Position numbers and translations under genes: made by a program
Part shown: positions 1 through 7,154 of the stretch, piece by piece
Position numbering within the stretch: position 1 is the first letter of the stretch
How the letters are laid out: the number at the start of each line of letters is the position of its first letter
Notes under the pieces: model-generated
What the model saw: only the letters and a program-made list of their open reading frames with translations
The model's database searches: none
What the model was told of the DNA's origin: nothing
Origin: an uncultured bacterium
GTDB lineage: Bacteria; Verrucomicrobiota; Kiritimatiellia; CAIKKV01
Reading direction: 5' to 3'
Assembly (NCBI GenBank): GCA_903828035.1
Contig: CAIKKV010000385.1
Location: 1 to 12,935, forward strand
Length of the DNA: 12,935 bases

Positions 1-213
1 AGCGTTTCACCAGCCGGCCTATGGGATAGCACCCCGAGAAAACCTCCGATTTCGGGCGGTTTCGCCATATCCGTCAGCAAGCGCACTTCCAAACCCGCCC
101 GTTAAATCACGAAAAAGCCCTGTAAATCAGAGGGGGAAAGGTGGTGGTGTGCCCTTTTTAGCCCGCTATGGGATGGTAATGATCTTAGTTTAATCAGATA
201 GTCTCATAATATC
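1..213. other. Intergenic region, no gene recognised
   Basis: No supportable gene lies here. A frame open from base 1 to the TAA at 103-105 could be the tail of an upstream gene. A reverse frame starting at 68 runs off the left edge. Neither shows a recognisable motif. The 9-mer CTATGGGAT occurs at 19-27 and again at 166-174. The stretch from about 176 becomes AT-rich compared with the coding DNA, as expected in front of a promoter. Confidence 0.5.
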
Positions 214-214
214 T
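196..214. promoter_or_regulatory. Inverted repeat abutting the hydrogenase operon -35 box
   Basis: AGATA at 196-200 and TATCT at 210-214 form a perfect 5-bp inverted repeat with a 9-bp spacer. Its right arm touches the first base of the proposed -35 hexamer. This position would suit a regulator of the cbs-hyd operon. The arms are short and AT-rich, and they match neither the FNR nor the Rex consensus as I know them, so chance is a serious alternative. Confidence 0.2.
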
Positions 215-243
215 TGACTCCCCCTGTGGGTGGCCCGTAAAAT
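214..243 (+). promoter_or_regulatory. Predicted sigma70-type promoter for the cbs-hydCBA operon
   Basis: TTGACT at 214-219 matches the -35 consensus in five of six positions. TAAAAT at 238-243 matches the -10 consensus in five of six. The spacer is 18 bp. Transcription would start near 250, leaving a leader of about 68 nt before the CBS gene. No other promoter-like pair as good is visible before hydC, hydB or hydA, which overlap or nearly touch, so this promoter probably drives all four genes. Confidence 0.6.
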
Positions 244-317
244 GAAGGCATCGGGTCCGGTTATATCGGCCCAGCGGCCGAAACGGAACCCTCACTCTCA
301 ACACAGGGAGACGTTCC

Positions 318-758
318 ATGAATACGCCGATCAGCCAGCTTCTCGATCGCAAGGGACGCGATGTGGTCACCATTCCCCCGCAAGCCTCCGTCTTCGAGGC
401 CGTCCAACTCATGGACACCCGGCAGATCGGATGCCTGCTCATCATGAACAAATCCGGCAAACTGGCCGGACTCCTCTCGGAGCGCGACTGCTTCCGGAAA
501 GTCATCCTGCTCGAAAAACAGCCCCGCGCCGTCCCGGTGAAGGACGCCATGACCCGCAAGGTCATCTATGTGACCCCCGAAACCACCGTGGATGACTGCA
601 TGTCGCTCATGACCCAGAAGCGCATCCGCCACCTGCCGGTCATCGAACATGACAAAGTGGACGGCCTCATCTCGATCGGCGACCTGGTCAAGTTCATGGC
701 CACCGAGCAGGACATCATGATCCGGAATCTCGAGAAATATATCGAAGGGTCCCTGTAA
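318..758 (+). CDS. Two-CBS-domain protein, first gene of the hydrogenase operon
   Basis: This small soluble protein of 146 residues consists almost entirely of a tandem CBS (Bateman) pair, roughly residues 12-62 and 78-134. The second repeat has the typical RHLPVI strand followed by a glycine, LISIGD and a helix. The short tail (IRNLEKYIEG) is common in stand-alone bacterial CBS proteins. CBS pairs usually bind adenine nucleotides, NAD or SAM and act as energy or redox sensors; the ligand here is not predictable. The ATG is preceded by AGGGAG at 305-310 with a 7-nt spacer. The stop lies 17 nt before hydC, so the gene is very probably co-transcribed with the hydrogenase. I infer that it may modulate the hydrogenase allosterically or report nucleotide status. 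There is no enzymatic or membrane domain. Confidence 0.9.
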   Translation: MNTPISQLLDRKGRDVVTIPPQASVFEAVQLMDTRQIGCLLIMNKSGKLAGLLSERDCFRKVILLEKQPRAVPVKDAMTRKVIYVTPETTVDDCMSLMTQKRIRHLPVIEHDKVDGLISIGDLVKFMATEQDIMIRNLEKYIEGSL

Positions 759-775
759 AATGTCAGGAGATTCCC

Positions 776-1336
776 ATGACGCCTCCTTCATCCCCCGCCC
801 CCCTGCCCTGCCCCTGCCAGTCCTGTGAACCCGTCTCCGAAGCCGTCCTGAACGAGCGGTTGGCCGGGGTGATCGCCGAGTACAAGGACAAGCCCGGCGG
901 CCTCATCCCGGCCCTCCAGGTCGCCCAGGCGCTCTACGGCTACCTGCCCGAACCGGTCCTGCAGAAAATCAGCGCCGGCTTCGCCAAGCCCTACAGCGAA
1001 GTGGCCGGGGTCGTGAGCTTCTACTCGTTCTTCTCCATCAAGCCGCGCGGAAAATACCTGGTCCGCGTCTGCCTCGGCACGGCCTGCTACGTGCGCGGCG
1101 GGAAGGAAGTGCTCGCCGCCTTCCGCAAGAAGCTCGCCGTGGAGGTCGGCGAAACCACCCCCGACCGCCAATTTTCACTCGAGGTCGGCCGCTGCTTCGG
1201 CGCCTGCGGCATGGCGCCCGTGGTCATGATCAACGACACCGTCCACCAGCGCGTCAAGCCGGCCCGCGTGGGCGAGCTGCTCAGCCGGGTGCTCGCCTCC
1301 GGAGAACCCCCGCCCGCCGCCCGGGAGCGGCCATGA
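776..1336 (+). CDS. hydC: HydC / NuoE-like [2Fe-2S] subunit of [FeFe] hydrogenase
   Basis: This 186-residue protein belongs to the NuoE / HndA / HydC family, the thioredoxin-fold [2Fe-2S] subunit that passes electrons in NADH-linked complexes. The N-terminal helical half contains GGLIPALQVAQ and the VAGVVSFYSFF motif. The cluster ligands are C99 and C104 (CLGTAC) and C140 and C144 (CFGAC), in the family's C-x4-C and C-x3-C arrangement. The start is supported by AGGAGA at 765-770, 5 nt before the ATG. The stop overlaps the hydB start (ATGA), which indicates translational coupling. The protein is slightly longer than usual, with a proline-rich N-terminus holding C12, C14 and C17 and an arginine/proline-rich tail. 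In the complex it should sit next to the HydB flavin module in the cytoplasm. Confidence 0.93.
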   Translation: MTPPSSPAPLPCPCQSCEPVSEAVLNERLAGVIAEYKDKPGGLIPALQVAQALYGYLPEPVLQKISAGFAKPYSEVAGVVSFYSFFSIKPRGKYLVRVCLGTACYVRGGKEVLAAFRKKLAVEVGETTPDRQFSLEVGRCFGACGMAPVVMINDTVHQRVKPARVGELLSRVLASGEPPPAARERP

Positions 1337-4300
1337 GCCCCGCCGCCCCCCGCCTCCGCTCCCTGGCCGACCTCGAAGCCGCCCGCGACCTGGAGCGCCG
1401 GACAAACCCCTCCGCAGCCGCCAGCGGCCGGCGCCGCATCCTCTGCTGCTTCGGCGGAAGCTGCCTCGCCTCCGGCGCCAGGCCCGTGCGCGACGCCCTG
1501 CGGGCCGCCCTGGCCGAAAACAACCTGCAGGACACGGTCGCCCTCGTGGAAACGGGCTGCATGGGCCCCTGCGTGATCGGCCCCGTGCTGCTCATGGACG
1601 ACGACACCTTCTACCAGGGCGTGAAGCCCGGGGACGCGGCCGACATCGTCGGCCTCCACCTGCGCGACGGCCGCCCGGTCGACCGCCTTCTCGTGCGCGA
1701 TGCCGCGGGCAAAAACCCTGTCCCCAAAAGAAGCGACATCGACTTTTTCAAGCGCCAGACGCCGCTCGTGCTTCGCAACTGCGGGTGGATCAACCCCGGG
1801 CGCCTCGGCGACACCCTGGCCCGCGACGGCTACGCCGGCCTCGCCAAGGTCCTCGCCGGCGTGACCCCCGAGGCGGTGATCGACCAGCTGAAGCGCTCCG
1901 GCCTGCGCGGCCGCGGGGGCGCGGGCTTCCCCACCTGGATGAAATGGAGCTTCACCCGCCAGGCGCCGGAGGAGACCAAATACGTCCTGTGCAACGCCGA
2001 CGAAGGCGACCCCGGCGCCTACATGGACCGCAGCGTGCTGGAGGGCGACCCGCACAGCGTCATCGAGGGCATGGCCATCGCCGCCTACGCCGTCGGCGCG
2101 CGCCAGGGCTATGTCTACGTCCGCGCGGAGTACCCGCTGGCCGTGGAGCGCCTCGCGCTCGCGCTCGCCCAGGCCCGCGACCGCGGCCTGCTGGGAGCCG
2201 GCATCCTCGGCACGCCGTTCGCCTTCGACCTCGAAATCCGGATGGGCTCCGGCGCCTTCGTCTGCGGCGAGGAGACCGCCCTCATCGCCTCGATCGAAGG
2301 CAGGCGCGGGGAGCCCCGGCCGCGCCCGCCCTTCCCCGCCCAGAAAGGGCTGTGGGGGAAGCCCACCGTGCTCAACAACGTGGAGACCTATGCCAACGTG
2401 CCCGCCATCCTGACCAAGGGCGGCGACTGGTACGCCGGCTACGGCACGGCCAGGAGCAAGGGCACCAAGGTCTTCGCGCTGGCCGGCGCCGTGCGCAACA
2501 CGGGGCTGGTCGAAGTGCCCGTCGGCACGTCGCTGGGCGAGGTGATCTACGATATCGGCGGCGGCATCCGGAACAACAAGCGCTTCAAGGCCGCCCAGAT
2601 CGGGGGGCCCTCCGGCGGCTGCATCCCCCGCCAGCACCTCAATGTGCCGCTCGACTACGAGACGCTCGCCGACCTCGGCGCCATCATGGGCTCGGGCGGG
2701 CTGATCGTGATGGACGAGGACACCTGCATGGTCGACGTCGCCCGCTTCTTCATCGAGTTCGTGCAGGAGGAGTCCTGCGGCAAATGCACCCCCTGCCGCG
2801 TGGGAACCCGCCGGATGCTCGAGATCCTCGAGCGCATCTGCGCCGGCACGGGCGAGATGGCGGATCTCGACCGGCTGGTCGAGCTCGGGCAGTTCATCAA
2901 GGAATCGTCGCTCTGCGGCCTGGGCCAGACCGCGCCCAACCCCGTGCTGTCGACCCTCCGCCACTTCCGCCACGAATATGAGGCGCACATCCGCGACAAG
3001 CATTGCGAGGCCGGGGTCTGCCCCGCCCTCGTGCGGGCGCCCTGCCTGAGCGCCTGCCCCGCCGGCGTGGATGTGCCCGGCTTCGTGGCCCTGGTGGGCG
3101 ACCGGCGCTACGCCGAGGCGCTCAGGCTCCACCGCGACAAAAACCCCTTCGCCTCCGTCTGCGCCCGGGTCTGCTTCCACACCTGCGAGGACAAGTGCCG
3201 CCGCGCCGCGCTCGATGACGCCGTCTCGATCCGCGGGATCAAGCGGTTCATGGTCGACCAGGAGGTGACCCTCCAGCTCCCGGAGATACGCGAAAATGCG
3301 GCCAATGCGGCCCGCCAGGTGGCCATCGTGGGCGCGGGCCCCGCCGGCCTCTCCTGTGGCTACTTCCTGGCCCGCCTCGGGTACCGGCCCGACGTCCTCG
3401 AGGCGGAGCCGCGCCCCGGCGGCATGCTGGTGCAGGCGATTCCCGCCTACCGGCTTCCGCGCGAGGAGCTGGCCCGCGAAATCCGCCTCATCGAGCGGAT
3501 GGGCGTCAGCATCGAGACCGGCCGCGCGCTGGGCCGCGACTTCACGCTGCAGGCGCTGCGCGACCGCGGCTACGAGGCCGTGTTCCTGGCCGTGGGCGCG
3601 CCGCAGGGCCTGCCGCTCGGCCTGCCGGGCGAGGACGCGAAGGGCATCACCGAAGCCATGGCCTTCCTGCGCCATTACAATATCCGCGGCTCCGTGCCCG
3701 TGGGCCGGCACGTGGCGGTGATCGGCGGCGGCAACGCGGCCATCGACGCCGCCCGCACCGCCATCCGGCTGGGCGCCGAGAGCGTCACCGTCCTCTACCG
3801 CCGCACACGCGAGGAGATGCCCGCCTACGCCGAGGAGATCGAGGAGGCGCTCCAGGAGGGCGTGACGCTCCGCACGCTGACCCACCCCGACTCGTTTGTG
3901 GCCGAGGAGGGCCGCGTGACCGGCATCCGCTGCCGCGCGATGAGGCTGGGCGAGTTCGATGGCTCCGGCCGCCGCCGGCCCGAGGCCGGCGAAGCCGGGG
4001 CGGGCGAGAGGCTCGCCTGCGACCAGGTCATCCTGGCGATCGGACAGGCCTTGAACGCGAAACCGCTCTTGAAGCCGCTGGAGGTGGAGCTGACCGGGCG
4101 CGGCTGGATCAAGGCGGATCCGCGCACCGGCCGCACGTCGGTGCCGTGGCTCTTCGCCGGCGGCGACGCGGCCTCGGGCCCCTCCTCCGTGGCCGGGGCC
4201 ATCGCGGCCGGCGAGCGCGCGGCCGTGGGCATGGACGCCCTGCTGAGCGGCTCCGTCCACGCCTTCTGGCGCGGCTACCGGGAGGTCCCGGTGGCCTTTG

Positions 4301-4494
4301 ATCCGGCCGCCGATCCCTCCGGCGATCCGCGCGAGCGGCTGCCGACGATCGGGCCGGAAAAACGGCGCAACAACTTCACCGAGGTGGAGCAGCCGTGGAG
4401 CGAGCCGACGGCCCTGCGGCAGGCGCGGCGCTGCCTGCGATGCGACTACGGCAAGCAAACCGCCCCGGGCGCGGAGGGGGAGAACCGGCCATGA
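1333..4494 (+). CDS. hydB: HydB (NuoF-like) fused to a GltD/NfnB-like NADPH oxidoreductase
   Basis: This 1053-residue fusion is the diaphorase subunit of the hydrogenase. Residues about 35-90 form a thioredoxin-like [2Fe-2S] domain (C38/C39, C43, C76, C80), equivalent to HndB. Residues about 150-540 are NuoF-like: a glycine-rich nucleotide/FMN motif at 190-199 (GRGGAGF), NADEGDPGA at 221, CGEET at 311, and the [4Fe-4S] ligands C482, C485, C488 and C528. Known HydB proteins end with a two-cluster ferredoxin domain. Here residues 558-622 hold eight cysteines in a GltD-type (Fer4_20) arrangement. They are followed by an FAD site (GAGPAG, 667-672), a second dinucleotide site (GGGNAA, 798-803) with YRRTREEMP at 822-830, the FAD-closing GGDAASG near 945, and C1034-x2-C1037. 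The RRTR motif favours NADPH. The likely role is exchange of electrons among NADH, NADPH and HydA. The gene overlaps both neighbours by 4 nt. Confidence 0.93.
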   Translation: MSPAAPRLRSLADLEAARDLERRTNPSAAASGRRRILCCFGGSCLASGARPVRDALRAALAENNLQDTVALVETGCMGPCVIGPVLLMDDDTFYQGVKPGDAADIVGLHLRDGRPVDRLLVRDAAGKNPVPKRSDIDFFKRQTPLVLRNCGWINPGRLGDTLARDGYAGLAKVLAGVTPEAVIDQLKRSGLRGRGGAGFPTWMKWSFTRQAPEETKYVLCNADEGDPGAYMDRSVLEGDPHSVIEGMAIAAYAVGARQGYVYVRAEYPLAVERLALALAQARDRGLLGAGILGTPFAFDLEIRMGSGAFVCGEETALIASIEGRRGEPRPRPPFPAQKGLWGKPTVLNNVETYANVPAILTKGGDWYAGYGTARSKGTKVFALAGAVRNTGLVEVPVGTSLGEVIYDIGGGIRNNKRFKAAQIGGPSGGCIPRQHLNVPLDYETLADLGAIMGSGGLIVMDEDTCMVDVARFFIEFVQEESCGKCTPCRVGTRRMLEILERICAGTGEMADLDRLVELGQFIKESSLCGLGQTAPNPVLSTLRHFRHEYEAHIRDKHCEAGVCPALVRAPCLSACPAGVDVPGFVALVGDRRYAEALRLHRDKNPFASVCARVCFHTCEDKCRRAALDDAVSIRGIKRFMVDQEVTLQLPEIRENAANAARQVAIVGAGPAGLSCGYFLARLGYRPDVLEAEPRPGGMLVQAIPAYRLPREELAREIRLIERMGVSIETGRALGRDFTLQALRDRGYEAVFLAVGAPQGLPLGLPGEDAKGITEAMAFLRHYNIRGSVPVGRHVAVIGGGNAAIDAARTAIRLGAESVTVLYRRTREEMPAYAEEIEEALQEGVTLRTLTHPDSFVAEEGRVTGIRCRAMRLGEFDGSGRRRPEAGEAGAGERLACDQVILAIGQALNAKPLLKPLEVELTGRGWIKADPRTGRTSVPWLFAGGDAASGPSSVAGAIAAGERAAVGMDALLSGSVHAFWRGYREVPVAFDPAADPSGDPRERLPTIGPEKRRNNFTEVEQPWSEPTALRQARRCLRCDYGKQTAPGAEGENRP

Positions 4495-6257
4495 TCACGG
4501 TGTTCATCAACTCCCTGAAGCTGAGCGTGCCCGAGGGGAGCACGATCCTGGCGGCCGCGCGGCAGGGCGGCGTCTCCATCCCCACCCTGTGCAACATGGA
4601 GAACCGGGAGCCCCTCGGCGCCTGCCGCGTCTGCCTGGTCGAGGTGGCAGGCGCCCGCACCTTGGCGGCCGCCTGCTCGACGCCCGTCACCGAAGGCATG
4701 GTGGTGCACACGCACAGCCCCCGGGCGCGCGAGGCGCGGCGGAAGGTCGTGGAGCTGCTCCTCTCGGAGCACGACGGCTACTGCCCCACCTGCGACCGGA
4801 GCCGCGGCTGCGAGCTGCGCGCGCTGGCCGACGAGCTGGGCGTGGAGCGGCTGCCCTACGTCGGCGAAAAAGCCGCCGCGCACCTGGACGACTCGACCCC
4901 CGCGCTCGTGCGGGACAACGCGAAGTGCATCAAGTGCCGGCGCTGCGTCTCGGTGTGCGCCGAGGTGCAGGGCGTCGGCGCCCTCTTCCCGCAGGGGCGC
5001 GGCTTCAAAACCGTCATCGGGCCCGCCTTCACCCGCGACCTGAAGGAGGTCCCCTGCGTGCAGTGCGGCCAGTGCGCCGCCGTCTGCCCCGTGGGCGCCA
5101 TCACCGAAAAGAGCTGCCTCCCGGCCATCTGGAAGGCACTCGAGGACCCGGCCAAAACCGTGCTGGTGCAGACGGCGCCGGCCATCCGGGCCGCGCTGGG
5201 CGAGGAGTTCGGCTTTCCGCCCGGCACGCGCACGACCGGGAAAATGGCGGCCGCGCTGAGGAGGATCGGGTTCGACGGCGTCTTCGACACCAATTTCGCC
5301 GCGGACCTGACCATTCTCGAGGAGGGCACGGAGCTCCTGACCCGACTGAAAAAAGCGCTGGTCGACAAGGAGCAGGCCGCCCTGCCCCTGTTCACCAGCT
5401 GCTCGCCGGGCTGGATCAAGTTCGCCGAATATTACTTCCCCGAGTTCCTGCCCAACCTCTCCACCTGCAAATCGCCGCAGCAGATGTTCGGCGCCGTCGC
5501 CAAGACCTATTACGCGAAGAAAATCGGAAAGACCCCGGCCGAGATCGTGGTCGTCTCCGTCATGCCCTGCACGGCCAAGAAGTTCGAGGCCCAGCGGCCG
5601 GAGATGTCGGCCAGCGGCGTGCAGGATGTCGATTACGTGATGACGACCCGGGAGCTGGCGCGGATGATCCGGGAGGCGGGCATCGACTATGCCCGCCTCC
5701 CGGACGAGCCCATGGATGCGCCGCTGGGGCTCTCCTCGGGCGCGGCCGACCTCTTCGCCGCCACGGGCGGCGTGATGGAGGCGGCCCTGCGGACGGCCTA
5801 CGAGCTCGTGACGGGGCGTGAGCTGCCGGCCGAGAACCTGCATGTCAAGGCCATCGCCGGCCTGGCGGGCATCAAGGAGGCGGCTCTCGCCATCACCGGG
5901 GCGAAGCCCGGGTGGTCGTTCCTGGAAGGCGTCGAGCTGAAGGTGGCGGTGGCGCACGGGCTGGGCAACGCGCGCCGGCTGCTGGAGCGCATCAAGGCGG
6001 GGGCGACCTATCATTTTGTGGAGGTCATGACCTGCCCGGGCGGGTGCATCGGCGGCGGCGGGCAGCCCCGGTTCACGGATGACTCCGTGCGGCTCAAGCG
6101 CATCGCGGCCATCTACGCCGAGGACGAAGGCAAGGCGCTGCGCAAGTCGCACGAGAATCCGGACGTCCGGAAACTGTACGAGGAGTTCCTCAAGGAGCCG
6201 CTGGGCGAAAAATCGCGCCAGCTCCTGCACACCCATTACGAACCCCGCAAAACCTGA
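4491..6257 (+). CDS. hydA: HydA, catalytic subunit of multimeric [FeFe] hydrogenase
   Basis: This 588-residue cytoplasmic hydrogenase makes or oxidises H2 at the H-cluster. Domains in order: [2Fe-2S] ferredoxin (C34, C45, C48, C62); His-Cys3 [4Fe-4S] site (H94, C98, C101, C107); two-cluster ferredoxin (C146, C149, C152, C156 and C189, C192, C195, C199); H-cluster domain with L1 TSCSPGW (302-308), L2 MPCTAKKFE (from 358) and L3 EVMTCPGGC (511-519) followed by GGGGQP; and a C-terminal small-subunit-type segment ending in LLHTHY. Overall it reads much like the HndD subunit of the Desulfovibrio NADP-reducing hydrogenase. The start is the ATG overlapping the hydB stop, with GGGGGAG at 4477-4483. 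A longer in-frame start at 4395 would bury 96 nt in hydB and is not used. L1 is odd in having Ser305 where the clostridial CpI enzyme has a cluster-ligating Cys. Confidence 0.95.
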   Translation: MITVFINSLKLSVPEGSTILAAARQGGVSIPTLCNMENREPLGACRVCLVEVAGARTLAAACSTPVTEGMVVHTHSPRAREARRKVVELLLSEHDGYCPTCDRSRGCELRALADELGVERLPYVGEKAAAHLDDSTPALVRDNAKCIKCRRCVSVCAEVQGVGALFPQGRGFKTVIGPAFTRDLKEVPCVQCGQCAAVCPVGAITEKSCLPAIWKALEDPAKTVLVQTAPAIRAALGEEFGFPPGTRTTGKMAAALRRIGFDGVFDTNFAADLTILEEGTELLTRLKKALVDKEQAALPLFTSCSPGWIKFAEYYFPEFLPNLSTCKSPQQMFGAVAKTYYAKKIGKTPAEIVVVSVMPCTAKKFEAQRPEMSASGVQDVDYVMTTRELARMIREAGIDYARLPDEPMDAPLGLSSGAADLFAATGGVMEAALRTAYELVTGRELPAENLHVKAIAGLAGIKEAALAITGAKPGWSFLEGVELKVAVAHGLGNARRLLERIKAGATYHFVEVMTCPGGCIGGGGQPRFTDDSVRLKRIAAIYAEDEGKALRKSHENPDVRKLYEEFLKEPLGEKSRQLLHTHYEPRKT

Positions 6258-6273
6258 CCGGATCGGATTTTCT

Positions 6274-6301
6274 TTGTCGGGAAACGGCCGCATGGTATCA
6301 T
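6274..6301 (+). promoter_or_regulatory. Possible promoter with -10 box next to the start codon
   Basis: TATCAT at 6296-6301 is a good -10 match. TTGTCG at 6274-6279 is a weaker -35 match, with a 16-bp spacer. Transcription would begin near 6308, only about 3 nt before the ATG at 6311. No Shine-Dalgarno sequence is present. The short 53-bp gap after hydA shows no strong terminator, so read-through from the hyd operon also remains possible. Confidence 0.4.
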
Positions 6302-6310
6302 GTAACCCTT

Positions 6311-7060
6311 ATGCGTCCGCTGTCCCCAATCGGTTTCTCCCTGCTCCTGGCCCTTGGCTTCGCCGCCACGGCCGGCGCCACGCCCACCTCCGTGGCGAAG
6401 CCTTTCGAGACCACGCTGTCTTTCAACGGCCTGCTCACCAGCGGGAACGCCAGCAAGGGTGAAATCGGAAGCAAGCTGGAGACCCAGGGCGCCACCACGC
6501 ACTTCGAGCAGATCCGCGCCGGCGGCTCCTATTCCTACGGCCAGAGCGAGGTCGACGCGGTCAAGACCACAACCGCCAAGCGCTGGGACCTCTTCGGCAA
6601 TGTGCGCCGGCCGTGGGAGCTGGACGAAACATATACGTTCCTGAACGGCAAGATTGAAAGCGACGCCGTGGCCGACCTGCATTACCGGGTCACGGAAGGC
6701 GGCGGCGTGGGCCTGTACCTGAAAAAAGCCGAGAAGGTGGAGTGGTCGGTGGAATCCGGCCTCTCCTGGGTGTGGGAGGAAACGGCCGACGGCTCCGCCA
6801 ACTACCCGGCCATCCGGCTGGGCGAGCGCTATGAGCGGAAATGGGAAGGCGGCCCCAAGGTCACCCAGAACCTGGAAATCCTGCCGCATGCCTTGCGCAT
6901 CAACGACTTCCTCCTGAACGCCGACGTCCAGCTGGAAACCGTCATCACCCAGTCGCTGAATCTGCGCACGGCCATGGAATACCATTACCAGAGCCGGACG
7001 CCCGACGAGACCAAGTCCTACGACCTGCGCCTGGTCGTAGGCGTCAGCTGCAAGTTTTAG
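6311..7060 (+). CDS. DUF481-like outer-membrane beta-barrel protein
   Basis: The 249-residue product starts with a signal peptide: short N-terminus, hydrophobic core SLLLALGFAATAG, probable cleavage near residue 23-29 at an A-x-A site. The mature part is rich in alternating polar and hydrophobic strands with many aromatics. It ends in phenylalanine (SCKF), the usual outer-membrane barrel signature. The early FNGLLTSGNASKG segment and the strands that follow resemble the DUF481 (YdiY-like, salt-induced outer-membrane protein) family. Its molecular role is unknown even within that family. The presence of such a protein implies a Gram-negative envelope. There is no Shine-Dalgarno sequence upstream. 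It sits between the hydrogenase operon and the polysaccharide-type genes with no evident functional tie to either. Family assignment rests on pattern memory and is moderate; the barrel prediction is firmer. Confidence 0.75.
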   Translation: MRPLSPIGFSLLLALGFAATAGATPTSVAKPFETTLSFNGLLTSGNASKGEIGSKLETQGATTHFEQIRAGGSYSYGQSEVDAVKTTTAKRWDLFGNVRRPWELDETYTFLNGKIESDAVADLHYRVTEGGGVGLYLKKAEKVEWSVESGLSWVWEETADGSANYPAIRLGERYERKWEGGPKVTQNLEILPHALRINDFLLNADVQLETVITQSLNLRTAMEYHYQSRTPDETKSYDLRLVVGVSCKF

Positions 7061-7081
7061 GATACCCTCGAAAAAGAATGC

Positions 7082-7100
7082 AGGGGGCGGCGTGCCCCTT
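7082..7100 (+). other. GC-rich hairpin without T-run
   Basis: AGGGGGC at 7082-7088 pairs with GCCCCTT at 7094-7100 (7 bp with one G-U pair) around a 5-nt loop, just after the DUF481-like gene. No T-tract follows, so it is not a standard intrinsic terminator. It may act as an RNA 3'-end stabiliser or mean nothing. A competing CGGCG/CGCCG pairing is also possible. Confidence 0.25.
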
Positions 7101-7118
7101 CGCCGGCGTAATACCCCG

Positions 7119-7148
7119 TTGCGCCCCTGTCCCCTATCCTGATATACT
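7119..7148 (+). promoter_or_regulatory. Predicted promoter giving a leaderless transcript
   Basis: TATACT at 7143-7148 matches the -10 consensus in five of six positions. A partial -35 match, TTGCGC, lies at 7119-7124 with an 18-bp spacer. Counting from the last base of the -10 as -7 puts +1 exactly on the A of the ATG at 7155. No Shine-Dalgarno sequence precedes the gene, which fits a leaderless mRNA. Confidence 0.5.
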
Positions 7149-7154
7149 ATCCGT

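Noticed and set aside
1..105. Short open frame at the left edge, possible tail of an upstream gene
   Set aside because: Only 34 codons are visible with no motif. A reverse frame starting at 68 is equally open, so neither can be supported.
1087..4458. A 1123-codon open frame on the reverse strand opposite hydC and hydB
   Set aside because: It is low-complexity (Gly, Ala, His, Arg, Asp-rich) and lies fully opposite genes with clear motifs. It is a high-GC shadow frame with no recognisable domain.
4395..4490. Upstream in-frame start for hydA
   Set aside because: It would add 32 unrelated residues inside hydB. The ATG at 4491 begins exactly at the ferredoxin-fold N-terminus, has a Shine-Dalgarno and overlaps the hydB stop.
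6258..6290. Intrinsic terminator after hydA
   Set aside because: Only a 3-bp CCG/CGG stem precedes a T-rich stretch, which is too weak to call.
4446..6293. A 615-codon reverse-strand frame opposite hydA
   Set aside because: It is a shadow of hydA in GC-rich DNA. Composition is biased and no motif is visible.
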